Shown here one piece after another: positions 7,011 to 13,968 of a DNA stretch of 16,061 nt. The notes under the pieces are model-generated. The model was not told where the DNA came from. It searched no databases and saw only the letters and a program-made list of their open reading frames with translations. Position numbers and translations under genes: made by a program. The stretch covers positions 1 through 16,061 of the forward strand of contig VAZZ01000244.1 in the NCBI GenBank assembly GCA_005884715.1, read 5' to 3'. The first letter of the stretch is position 1; every line of letters starts with the position of its first letter. This DNA comes from Alphaproteobacteria bacterium. Its GTDB lineage: Bacteria > Pseudomonadota > Alphaproteobacteria > Rhizobiales > Aestuariivirgaceae.

Positions 7011-8180
7011 TCACTTGCCCAGGCCCATGGACATGGCGAAACGGCGAAGTGGATCGAAATAGGCAAGCGCCGTCAAGCCCGCCGCGCGTCCAGCCTCCAT
7101 CGGCAGATATCCCGACAGAAGCGACCGGTTCATCAGGTCGATGACGGCCTGGCGTGGCCGCACATCGAGCTTGCGCCGCCGATCATAATCGCCAAGCACC
7201 TTGGCTGAGCCGAAATCCTCGCCATTGCCGCGCGCGGCGGAGATCAGAGCAACGGCATCCTCAGCATCGCGCAGCGACATGTTCAATCCTTGCGCCCCGA
7301 TCGGCGGCACGACATGAGCGGTCTCGCCGATGAGCATCAGGCGATCTCTGGCAAAAGTCTCGGCGCGCGCACCCGACATGGGAAAGGACTGGCGCGGGCC
7401 GATATCGCTGACGAGGCCAAGCTCACCGTGGCTCAAGGCCTGGATCTCCGCTGCGAGTGCGCGGTCGTCGAATTCCATGAGTTCGAGGGCGCGCGCCGGT
7501 TTCTCCATCCACACCAGCGAGGAACGCCGGCCCGGCAAGGGCACGGTGGTGAAAGGGCCTGCCGGTTTGTGATATTCGCTCGAGACATCGCGATGCGGCT
7601 GCGAATGAGCGAAGCTCACGGCGATCGCCATCTGGTCGTAAGACCAGGATATCATGGCGATGCCGACGGCGCGGCGCAGAACTGAATTGCGGCCGTCGGC
7701 GGCCACGGCCAGCTTTGTTGGAAGAGTCCTGCCGCCGCTCAAGGAGAGCGTGGCTTTCTCCCTATCCCCGGCAAAGCCCAAAACACTGTCGGCGTGGAAA
7801 ATCACGCCCAGATCACGGGCCCGGGCTTCGAGCGCCGGCTTGAGCCGGGCCAGCGGGATGTTCCAGCCGAAAGCAGCGAGACCGAGTTCGGAAGCCGAGA
7901 AAACGAGCTCGGGAGCCGAGAGCAGGGCGCCGGTGTCATCGACCAGGCGCAATTTGCGCAAAGGCGCTGCCCATTCCTGCACCATTGCCGGCCAGATGCC
8001 ACACTCTTCCAGCACCGCGAGCGAGGGCATCATCAAGGCGATAGTGCGGGGATCGGGCCGGTCTGTCTGCGGCCCGGTGATCATGGCGGTCGCGAAACCG
8101 TGTCTCGCGGCAAGGCAGGCGGCGACCAATCCGGCAGGACCTGAGCCGGCAATGATTACATCGAAATCGGCAGTGGACAT
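7011..8180 (-). CDS. UbiH/Coq6-family FAD-dependent hydroxylase
   Basis: A 389-residue flavoprotein monooxygenase of the UbiH/UbiF/VisC/Coq6 group, which hydroxylates the aromatic ring during ubiquinone biosynthesis. Motifs in order are the dinucleotide-binding GSGPAG (12-17), the DG motif ADGRNSVLRRAVGI (161-174), and the second FAD motif IGETAHVVPPIGAQGLNMSL (284-303). The family norm is GGGPAG and GDAAH; here the latter reads GETAH, as is common in alphaproteobacteria. The length is normal and the gene looks intact. I prefer the ATG at 8178-8180 to a TTG one codon upstream; the ribosome-binding site is weak either way. It is the first gene of the minus-strand set and faces DUF2182 across 65 bp, so a divergent promoter region probably lies at 8181-8245. 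A role in ubiquinone synthesis is likely, but hydroxylation of a catabolic substrate cannot be excluded. Confidence 0.88.
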   Translation of the reverse strand: MSTADFDVIIAGSGPAGLVAACLAARHGFATAMITGPQTDRPDPRTIALMMPSLAVLEECGIWPAMVQEWAAPLRKLRLVDDTGALLSAPELVFSASELGLAAFGWNIPLARLKPALEARARDLGVIFHADSVLGFAGDREKATLSLSGGRTLPTKLAVAADGRNSVLRRAVGIAMISWSYDQMAIAVSFAHSQPHRDVSSEYHKPAGPFTTVPLPGRRSSLVWMEKPARALELMEFDDRALAAEIQALSHGELGLVSDIGPRQSFPMSGARAETFARDRLMLIGETAHVVPPIGAQGLNMSLRDAEDAVALISAARGNGEDFGSAKVLGDYDRRRKLDVRPRQAVIDLMNRSLLSGYLPMEAGRAAGLTALAYFDPLRRFAMSMGLGK

Positions 8181-8245
8181 CAAGTCACAATGCGATCTGG
8201 CTCAAAGGGCTTCAAGAGCGAGCGGTGTCGCGGTAGCGTCATCCG

Positions 8246-8992
8246 ATGGAACTGATCCTGAGACACTCGACAGACCGGCCGCGCCTCTTCATGGCCCTTT
8301 GCCTTGCCGTCATTCTGTCGGTGTCAGGCCTCACCTTGTGGATTTCGGCGGGCGCATCGCTCGAAGGGCTGATCAGCGCTCTCTGCGGGCCCACGGCCAA
8401 TGCCGGACCGGTACCACTCCTCGCCATGTGGATGGCGATGACGCTCGCCATGATGATCCCGAGTGCCACTCCGATGATCGCGACCTATCTCGATATCGCC
8501 GAAGCGGCCGCGGCCAAGCGCATGGCGATCGTGTCGCCTCTGGTGCTGGCGGCGGGCTTTGGCGCGGTGTGGTTCATATTTGCGTTTGCCGCGGCACTCG
8601 CCCAGTGGATGGTGCTCGAGTCGGGCCATGCCGGCGTCTTCCAGGGCCGTTTCGCCGGTGTCGGCCTCATCGCGGCAGGTGCCTACCAGTTCACCCCTCT
8701 CAAACATGCCTGTCTCAGCAAGTGTCGGATGCCGATGCCCTATTTCCTGGCGCATTGGACGGACCGGCCGATAGGCGTGTTCCACATGGGGTTGGGACAG
8801 GGCCTGAACTGCTTCGGCTGCTGCTGGGCGCTGATGAGCCTGAGTTTTGTCGCAGGCTTGATGAATCTGGTCTGGATGGGCTTTCTGGGCGTAGTGATGG
8901 TGCTCGAAAAGACCCTGCCGCAACCCAAGGCGCTGTCTTATGGATTGGGCCTCGGCCTGATCGGCGCCGGCGTATATTTGATTGTTGTCTAG
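8246..8992 (+). CDS. DUF2182 multi-pass membrane protein with conserved cysteines
   Basis: A 248-residue integral membrane protein with about six or seven hydrophobic segments (roughly 13-34, 56-80, 94-122, 133-148, 195-222 and 231-248). It matches the DUF2182 family (described as predicted metal-binding integral membrane proteins) through AMTLAMMIPSATPMI (64-78), YQFTPLKHACLSKCR (147-161) and GLGQGLNCFGCCWALM (182-197). Cysteines C156, C160, C189, C192 and C193 are concentrated at helix ends and could form a metal or thiol-redox site. The function is not established. Its stop TAG (8990-8992) overlaps the AGGAG that serves the next gene, so the two are one operon. The start at 8246 has little Shine-Dalgarno support, but it is immediately before the hydrophobic N-terminus and after the divergent gene. 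Confidence 0.86.
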   Translation: MELILRHSTDRPRLFMALCLAVILSVSGLTLWISAGASLEGLISALCGPTANAGPVPLLAMWMAMTLAMMIPSATPMIATYLDIAEAAAAKRMAIVSPLVLAAGFGAVWFIFAFAAALAQWMVLESGHAGVFQGRFAGVGLIAAGAYQFTPLKHACLSKCRMPMPYFLAHWTDRPIGVFHMGLGQGLNCFGCCWALMSLSFVAGLMNLVWMGFLGVVMVLEKTLPQPKALSYGLGLGLIGAGVYLIVV

Positions 8993-9001
8993 GAGATCTC
9001 G

Positions 9002-9551
9002 ATGACGCGTGAGCCGTGGCATATCAAGGGTGAACTGGTGCTGTCGTGCAATTGCACGGTGTTCTGTCCCTGCGTGCTATCGCTCGGAAAACATCCGCCT
9101 ACGGAAGGATATTGCCAGACCTGGGGCGGGGTGCGGATCGATGATGGTAAATTCGGCGACGTCAAGCTGTCGGGCATCGCTCTCGGGCTCATCATCGAGA
9201 TTCCAGGCCAGATGAGCCGCGGCAATTGGAGTGCCGGGGTCTATATCGACAACGCATCTTTTGTCCATCCTGGTCGGCCGGTTCCTCGGCGTGTGGCAGG
9301 AAGACGTGCGCTACGAGACTGATGGCGATGTGCGGCGCTTCACCATCCCCAAGATCATCGATGGTGAGATCGCGCCTATTGCCGGCAGCAAGCCGGGTCA
9401 GCCCACCACGATCGAAAACAGCCAATATTGGATCGGGCCGCAGATCATCGTGGCGCAGGCGCTGAAGAGCCGGTTCCGCGGCCATGGCCGCAATTGGGAC
9501 TTCAAGGGCCGCTCGGCCGAGATCTGCGCGCTCGACTGGAAGGGGCCTTAA
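9002..9551 (+). pseudogene. DUF1326 cysteine-rich protein, frameshifted
   Basis: The DUF1326 family is recognisable from MTREPWHIKGELVLSCNCTV followed by FCPC: cysteines 16, 18, 22 and 24, plus C38 in EGYCQTW. It continues with IDDGKFGDVKLSGIAL and GNWSAGVYIDN. After YIDN (about 9252) this frame has no further homology and stops at 9320-9322. The rest resumes in another frame as THLLSILVGRFLGVWQEDVR and runs to TAA 9549-9551. In relatives about 20 residues of the (E/Q)RxAL...FxGxxGG type lie between these points, so I infer an out-of-frame deletion (congruent to 2 mod 3) at about 9250-9262. AGGAG 6 bases before the ATG overlaps the stop of the DUF2182 gene. Function is unknown; the CxC...CxC motif suggests metal binding. 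It abuts the convergent GST gene with no gap. Confidence 0.85.
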
Positions 9552-10119
9552 TTAGCTTGGCTTCAGCACTGTCGCCTGCATCGAAGGGCGGGCCGAGAAT
9601 GCCTCATGGAAGGCCTTAAGCTTCGGCCGGTCCTTGCGCCATTGCCAGTCCGGGATGCGGAAATCGAGATAGGAGAGGGCAACCGCGACCGCAATGGACC
9701 CGGCGCTGATTTCGGCCAGATCCCTGCTCCAGGCGTTCTCCAGGTCGTCAAATTCAGCCTTGACCCGCAGGTCGTGGCGGTCCAGCCATTCGCGCCATTG
9801 CAAACCCTGCGGGCGAACCACCGTCTCATAGCGAAAGGCGACGCCGGCTTCGGCGATGGCCTGGCCCAGCGCTTCAAGAGTAAGCACGCGGAAGCGCTTC
9901 ACGCCGTCATCGGGGATGAGCGTCTTGTTGCCCGACACGTGACAGAGATATTCCATGATGACGCGTGAATCATAGATCGGATGATTGTTCGGCATTGACG
10001 CTGGTCGGGTTGACGCGGGCTTCGACATGCCGGACCTTCGTGCCTAAACCCACCTCGTGGGCGGTGACGAGGCACATGCGGAAAAAAGGGGAAATCAGAT
10101 CGCCGTGGAGTTGCATCAT
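9552..10119 (-). pseudogene. Glutathione S-transferase, frameshifted near the end of the N-terminal domain
   Basis: GSTs conjugate glutathione to electrophiles or act in stress defence; this is a cytosolic bacterial type. The N-terminal thioredoxin-like domain begins at ATG 10117-10119 (or 10114-10116) with MQLHGDLISPFFRMCLVTAH and then HEVGLGTKVRHVEARVNPTS. The S in ISPF is in the glutathione-activating position. This frame stops at 9970-9972. The conserved PIYDSRVIMEYL (substituting for the usual DxxPIxxSxxIxxYL glutathione-binding segment) is in another frame, followed by the all-helical C-terminal domain to TAA 9552-9554. The NPxGKIPxL segment with its cis-proline, about 20 residues, is missing at the join (about 9980-9992), consistent with an out-of-frame deletion (congruent to 2 mod 3). 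It is divergent from the TPR-sulfotransferase gene. Confidence 0.9.
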
Positions 10120-10184
10120 GGCATCTTACAGTGAGGTCGGCGCCCGTGTTAAGAGGGCGCGCGGTTTTTTGCAAGGAAATGGAA

Positions 10185-11736
10185 ATGGTGTCAGCGCCGG
10201 TGGATAAGCGTTCCGATCCGACGATCGTCAAGCTGAGGGAGATATTGGCTCTCATTGACAGGGGCGATCTTGTCACGGCGGAAGCGGCGGCAAGCAAGAT
10301 CCAGGAGAGCCAGCCGCAGCATGCCGATGCCAACAATGTGCTCGGAATCGTGCTGGTCGGGCGGAAAAACCCGGCAGCCGCGTCCAGATATTTCGAATTC
10401 GCGGTCAAGAAGGAGCCACAGAATGCGATCTATCTCAATAATCTCGGCTGCGCCTATCTTGATCTCGGGCTGATTGAGCTGGCGCATGCGCCGCTCAGCA
10501 AGGCGCTGTCGATCAATCCCAAATTGACAAAGACGCTATGGCTGCTCGGCGAATTCTACCGTTTTGCCGGCAAGCCCGAGCTTGCCTTGCCCTATCACGA
10601 GAAGGCCTGCCGCAACGAGCCGCAGAATGCCGATTACAAATCGGCGCTCGGCAAGACTCTCGAACTTCCTCGCTCTCAGCCGTCATCCTGAAATCGGCAA
10701 CCAGGCGCTCTACAGGCTCGCCGTCAATGACAGACATGAATTGTCATCGCCCCTCCTCGCCGAGATCGAAGGCAGGCTCAAAGGGGCACTGCCGCGCAGA
10801 GCTCTTAATGCACTCCATAATGGCGCCGGCAAGATCCGCGAGCAGAATGGCGATTATTCCGGCGCTTTCGCCCATTTCGAAGAGGCCAATGCAGCGGATG
10901 CGGCCCGCTTCGACATCGCGCGCTATCGGACCTGGGTCGATGCCCTAATGGGCGCTTTCAGCCCTGAGTTCTTCGCTAGGCGCCGGGTCATCGGAAGCAA
11001 CAGCGATATTCCGGTCTTTGTCGTCGGCATGCCGCGCTCGGGCACGACGCTTGCCGAACAGATCATCGCCCACCATCGCGAAGCGGCGGGTGCAGGCGAA
11101 CTCGACCGTATCTGGAAGATCGGCCGCGCGATGCGCTACCATGATGATGTGGGGAAGTTCATCGCGGCAATAGACGCCAAGTCCCCTGTGGAACTGGCCG
11201 CGCTCGGCGATAAATATGTCAATCTGCTGAAATTCATTGGCGGCGGCCAGGCGCGCCGCATCGTCGACAAGCTGCCGCATAATTTCGAGATGCTGGGGCT
11301 GATCGCGCTCTTGTTCCCCTATGCGCGGATTGTGCATATGCGGCGCAACGCCATCGACACCTGCCTTTCCTGCTTTCAGAACCGGCTCAATGAGATGCAC
11401 GGCTACAGCCGCAATCTCGAAACGCTCGGTCTCTATTATCGCGAATATTCACGGCTCATGGATCATTGGCGGCGCGTTTTGCCGATCAAGTTCATCGATG
11501 TCGATTATGAGGCGCTCACGGCGGATTCGGAGACCGAGGCGCGCCGGCTCGTCGCCTTCCTTGACCTCGCCTGGGATCCGGCCTGCCTCAGTTTCCATGA
11601 ATCGACTTCGGCAGTCAGGACCTTCAGCCGCAATCAGATCCGCAATCCGATCTATCAGAGTTCGGTCGGCCGCTGGAAGCGCTATGAGAAGCAGCTCCAG
11701 CCGCTGATCAGGGCATTGGGTGATCTCGAGAAATAA
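10185..11736 (+). pseudogene. TPR-repeat sulfotransferase, frameshifted between the two domains
   Basis: The N-terminal half holds tandem tetratricopeptide repeats (units near ADANNVLGIVL, NAIYLNNLGCAYLDLG, KTLWLLGEFYRFAGKPELAL and ADYKSALGKTLE). The second half is a PAPS-dependent sulfotransferase: 5'-phosphosulfate loop VFVVGMPRSGTTLAEQII (about 11010-11065), 3'-phosphate motif IVHMRRNAIDTCLSCFQNRL (about 11329-11388), and the C-terminal RNPIYQSSVGRWKRY. The TPR frame stops at 10689-10691; the second frame takes over from about 10665 (ALSRHPEIGNQALYRLA). The end of one TPR unit is missing at the join, an out-of-frame loss congruent to 2 mod 3. Such proteins sulfate peptides, lipids or glycans; the acceptor is unknown. 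I chose ATG 10185-10187 because AAGGA lies 7 bases upstream; ATG 10179 is an alternative. The hairpin at 11738 follows immediately. Confidence 0.9.
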
Positions 11737-11737
11737 A

Positions 11738-11761
11738 AAGCCCGACGGATGCGTCGGGCTT
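11738..11761 (-). terminator. Intrinsic terminator between convergent genes
   Basis: AAGCCCGACG (11738-11747) and CGTCGGGCTT (11752-11761) form a perfect 10-bp G+C-rich stem with a GATG loop. On the minus strand the stem is followed by TTTTTATTT, a canonical T-tract, so it should end the peroxiredoxin transcript efficiently. On the plus strand it begins 2 bases after the TPR-sulfotransferase stop codon and has no T-tract, but it may still stabilise that 3' end. Confidence 0.8.
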
Positions 11762-11784
11762 CAGAGTTGGCGGTCCAGGGAGAT

Positions 11785-12450
11785 TTATTTCGCACCTGGC
11801 TGCGGAACGAGCCTCAGATAGGGTTTGAGCGTCTTCCAGCCGCCGGGGAATTTTTCCTTGGCGGCTTCATCGGACACTGAAGCAAGGATGATGACATCCT
11901 CGCCCTGCTTCCAGTTGGCCGGGGTGGCGACTGATTTCGTCGCGGTGAGCTGCAAAGAGTCGATGACACGCAGGACTTCATCGAAATTGCGTCCGGTGCT
12001 CATCGGATAGGTGATGATGAGCTTGATCTTCTTATCGGGGCCGATGATGAAGACATTGCGCACGGTCGCGTTGTCGGCTGCCGTCCGGCCCTTGGCACCG
12101 CCGCTCACATTGGGATGGATCATGCCATAAAGTTTGGCCACCGCGAGATCGGAATCGCCGATCATCGGATAGTTCACGGCAGCGCCAGTCACTTCCTTGA
12201 TGTCTTCCTTCCAGCGCTTGTGGTCCTCGACGGAATCGACCGATATACCGAGAAGCTTGGTGTTGCGCTTGTCGAATTCATGCTTCATGCGCGCCATGGC
12301 GCCGAGCTCGGTCGTGCAGACGGGTGTGAAATCTTTTGGATGCGAGAAGAAAACTACCCAGGAATTGTTGATATAATCGTGGAATTTGATGCGCCCTTCG
12401 GTGCTATCAGCCTCGAAATCAGGCGCGACATCGCCAAGTTGAAGTGCCAT
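11785..12450 (-). CDS. 1-Cys peroxiredoxin (Prx6 type)
   Basis: A 221-residue peroxiredoxin that reduces hydrogen peroxide, organic hydroperoxides or peroxynitrite in the cytoplasm. The peroxidatic cysteine C45 lies in HPKDFTPVCTTELGAMARM (family motif PxxxTxxC), and it is the only cysteine in the whole protein, so it is a true 1-Cys enzyme needing an external thiol reductant. Other Prx6 hallmarks are LLGISVDSVEDHKRWKEDI, FIIGPDKKIKLIITYPMSTG and ATPANWKQGEDVII. The length is normal and the gene is intact. The start is fixed by a full AAGGAGGT (12455-12462) four bases before ATG 12448-12450; the open frame runs 21 codons further upstream without homology. It is transcribed alone, divergent from the membrane protein gene at 12596. 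Confidence 0.95.
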   Translation of the reverse strand: MALQLGDVAPDFEADSTEGRIKFHDYINNSWVVFFSHPKDFTPVCTTELGAMARMKHEFDKRNTKLLGISVDSVEDHKRWKEDIKEVTGAAVNYPMIGDSDLAVAKLYGMIHPNVSGGAKGRTAADNATVRNVFIIGPDKKIKLIITYPMSTGRNFDEVLRVIDSLQLTATKSVATPANWKQGEDVIILASVSDEAAKEKFPGGWKTLKPYLRLVPQPGAK

Positions 12451-12595
12451 TACGACCTCCTTTTGTGTTATTTTGGTCTTTATAGCCGGATGACTGTTCG
12501 GAATAAAGAACAATGTGGATTCTGCACGATCAAGATAAGACGGGTTTCCTCATTGTGCAAATCAGTTCAGTTTGGGGGGAGAAAGAGGATTCCTC
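12451..12595. promoter_or_regulatory. Divergent intergenic region with small inverted repeat
   Basis: This 145-bp A+T-richer gap separates the divergent peroxiredoxin and membrane-protein genes and must hold both promoters. TGTTC (12495-12499) and GAACA (12508-12512) form an inverted repeat with an 8-base spacer, a possible operator half-site pair. I see a strong Shine-Dalgarno sequence for the peroxiredoxin (12455-12462) and a purine-rich GGGGGGAGAAAGAGGA (12575-12590) before the plus-strand gene. I cannot point to a convincing -35/-10 pair for either gene. Confidence 0.25.
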
Positions 12596-13003
12596 ATGCG
12601 CTTCATCCTGGCTATTCCGCTCATTGCCGTCGTCATGGTCATCTACACGGCGCTTGCCATAGATCCCAATTTCTCGGCTGGCTCGGCCTTCACCGACATG
12701 GTGCTGCCGTCGCAAGCCGATTTGTTCCTGACGTTCGGCGATATCTTCGTGATCCTGGGCCTCGTGGCACTGTTCTTCGAGATCATCAAGGCGGCAAGGC
12801 TCGGCCCCGGCACCATCGTCGATCATATGCTGTCGACTGCCGTCTTCATCATTGGCCTGATCGTGTTCCTGCTCGTCCCCGCTTTCGGTACATCCGCCTT
12901 CCTGCTTCTCGTCATCATGACGCTCATTGATGTGGTGGCGGGCTATACGGTTTCGATCTTCGCGGCGCGCCGGGACTTTTCGGTGACTCGCGACGGGATG
13001 TAA
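12596..13003 (+). CDS. Four-helix membrane protein of unknown function
   Basis: A 135-residue membrane protein. Hydrophobic segments are near residues 2-20 (MRFILAIPLIAVVMVIYTAL), 46-70, 84-103 and 107-127, followed by a basic cytoplasmic tail (FAARRDFSVTRDGM). The loops carry DMVLPSQADLFLTFGD and KAARLGPGTIVDHML. I recognise the overall pattern as one found in alphaproteobacterial genomes, but know of no function or name. I chose ATG 12596-12598 because GAAAGAGGA precedes it and the hydrophobic N-terminus begins there; an upstream in-frame ATG at 12572 adds only MGGERGFL. The stop is 2 bases before the next ATG, so the pair is co-translated. The two-base gap suggests the partner acts with or near this protein. 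Confidence 0.7.
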   Translation: MRFILAIPLIAVVMVIYTALAIDPNFSAGSAFTDMVLPSQADLFLTFGDIFVILGLVALFFEIIKAARLGPGTIVDHMLSTAVFIIGLIVFLLVPAFGTSAFLLLVIMTLIDVVAGYTVSIFAARRDFSVTRDGM

Positions 13004-13005
13004 GC

Positions 13006-13662
13006 ATGGCATTCGACCGGCGGCTCGCCCGGGAAATCGGCTTGACCCCTGAGGAGACGGCGATCTTCGCCAGGCTTGCGGCGCCCGAGCAGATCCAGGA
13101 TTTCATCACCGACATGGCGAGCAACAGCGAGCCTGACGGGGACACCTGCTATTCCGTGCGCGTGGCACTGCACAAGAATTGCTGCCATTGCATCGAGGGG
13201 GCCTTCATCGCTGCCTGCGCACTGATGCTGCATGGCGCGCCGGCGCTGCTGATGGATTTCCAGGCCAAGGGTGACGACGATCATGTACTGGCCCTGTTCA
13301 AACGCGGGCGCCACTGGGGAGCGATCTCCAAGAGCAACTCGATCTGGCTGCGCTGGCGCGACCCGGTCTATCGTTCACCGCGCGAGCTCGCGATGTCGTA
13401 TTTCCACGAATATATACTGGGTCCGAAGAAGAGCCTGAGACGGGTGTCGAAGCCCTTCGATGTCGGCGCTTATCGGGCGGAAGACTGGATCACCTCGGAA
13501 GAGGATTGCTGGAACATGGCAGGCGAGCTCGACCGCGCACCGCATATCACGCTCGTCACTGCCGCCCAGGCACGCCGTCTCAAACTGCGCGACCGGTTCG
13601 AGACCTATGCCGATACGATCAAGGAATATGAAGGAGATGGAAAGCGGAAGGATTTTAGCTGA
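13006..13662 (+). CDS. Conserved protein with Cys/His/Asp residues, transglutaminase-like candidate
   Basis: A 218-residue soluble protein. The conserved-looking blocks are DGDTCYSVRVALHKNCCHCI with C62 at the head of a helix (HCIEGAFIAACALM), GDDDHVLALFKRGRHWGAIS with H93, and WLRWRDPVYRSPRELAMSYF with D119. Order and spacing Cys-His-Asp, with Cys starting a helix and His in a strand, are those of the transglutaminase/papain-like fold. I recall similar unannotated alphaproteobacterial proteins, but the assignment is inference from pattern and not a confirmed family hit. It follows the membrane protein by 2 bases, which argues for a shared task. The C-terminal end is charged (KEYEGDGKRKDFS). 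The stop TGA (13660-13662) sits between two direct copies of GATTTTAGC. Confidence 0.65.
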   Translation: MAFDRRLAREIGLTPEETAIFARLAAPEQIQDFITDMASNSEPDGDTCYSVRVALHKNCCHCIEGAFIAACALMLHGAPALLMDFQAKGDDDHVLALFKRGRHWGAISKSNSIWLRWRDPVYRSPRELAMSYFHEYILGPKKSLRRVSKPFDVGAYRAEDWITSEEDCWNMAGELDRAPHITLVTAAQARRLKLRDRFETYADTIKEYEGDGKRKDFS

Positions 13663-13674
13663 TTTTAGCCCGGC

Positions 13675-13703
13675 TTGATTGATATCAATCTTGGTGATAT
13701 CAT
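13675..13703 (+). promoter_or_regulatory. Promoter of the toxin-antitoxin operon
   Basis: TTGATT (13675-13680) and TATCAT (13698-13703), 17 bases apart, match the sigma-70 -35 and -10 hexamers at 4 of 6 positions each. The antitoxin ATG lies 22 bases further on, behind GGAG (13716-13719). The hexamers are interleaved with the GATATC operator repeats, as expected for an autorepressed operon. Confidence 0.5.
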
Positions 13704-13713
13704 TTTGATATCT
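13677..13713. promoter_or_regulatory. TGATATCA operator array for the antitoxin
   Basis: GATTGATATCAATC (13677-13690) is a perfect 14-bp palindrome. Its core TGATATCA is repeated exactly at 13695-13702 and again as TGATATCT at 13706-13713, giving three sites with start-to-start distances of 15 and 11 bases. Ribbon-helix-helix antitoxins bind short palindromic repeats over their own promoter, so this is most likely the autoregulatory operator of the FitA/VapC pair. The sites cover both promoter hexamers and the region just upstream of the Shine-Dalgarno sequence. Confidence 0.65.
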
Positions 13714-13725
13714 GTGGAGTGAACT

Positions 13726-13965
13726 ATGGGACAGATCATTGTCCGCAAGGTAGATGACGATGTGCTGAAGCGGATCAAAGCCAGAGCCAAAGCCAATGGC
13801 CGTTCGGCAGAAGCTGAAGTGCGCGAAATATTGAGTGAGGCTGTGGCGCCTCATCAAGGAAAGCGAAGATCGCTTAGCTCTTTTATAGGATCTGTACGAA
13901 GCAATCGCTCGCAGGCGGAGGTCGATGCCTATGTGCGCAGACTTCGAGACGAATGGGACGACTAG
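13726..13965 (+). CDS. vapB: FitA/VapB-type ribbon-helix-helix antitoxin
   Basis: A 79-residue antitoxin. The N-terminal ribbon-helix-helix DNA-binding domain is visible as GQIIVRKVDDDVLKRIKARA (residues 2-21), then KANGRSAEAEVREILSEAVA, the usual FitA/StbC-like pattern. The C-terminal part (SLSSFIGSVRSNRSQAEVDA, then YVRRLRDEWDD) would wrap round and neutralise the PIN toxin. GGAG lies 6 bases before the ATG. The stop is TAG at 13963-13965, and the toxin frame continues in register directly after it. A lower G+C content than neighbouring genes and the self-contained operator suggest horizontal arrival. The symbol follows the general VapBC naming; FitA would be equally correct. Confidence 0.87.
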   Translation: MGQIIVRKVDDDVLKRIKARAKANGRSAEAEVREILSEAVAPHQGKRRSLSSFIGSVRSNRSQAEVDAYVRRLRDEWDD

Positions 13966-13968
13966 ATC

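Noticed and set aside
8181..8245. Specific divergent promoter elements between the UbiH-like and DUF2182 genes
   Set aside because: Promoters must lie here, but I could not identify -35/-10 hexamers or an operator with confidence.
7654..9012. A 452-codon open frame on the plus strand
   Set aside because: It is antisense to the UbiH-like gene and then out of frame with the DUF2182 gene; its composition is Arg/Ser/Pro-rich with no domain. High G+C produces such shadow frames.
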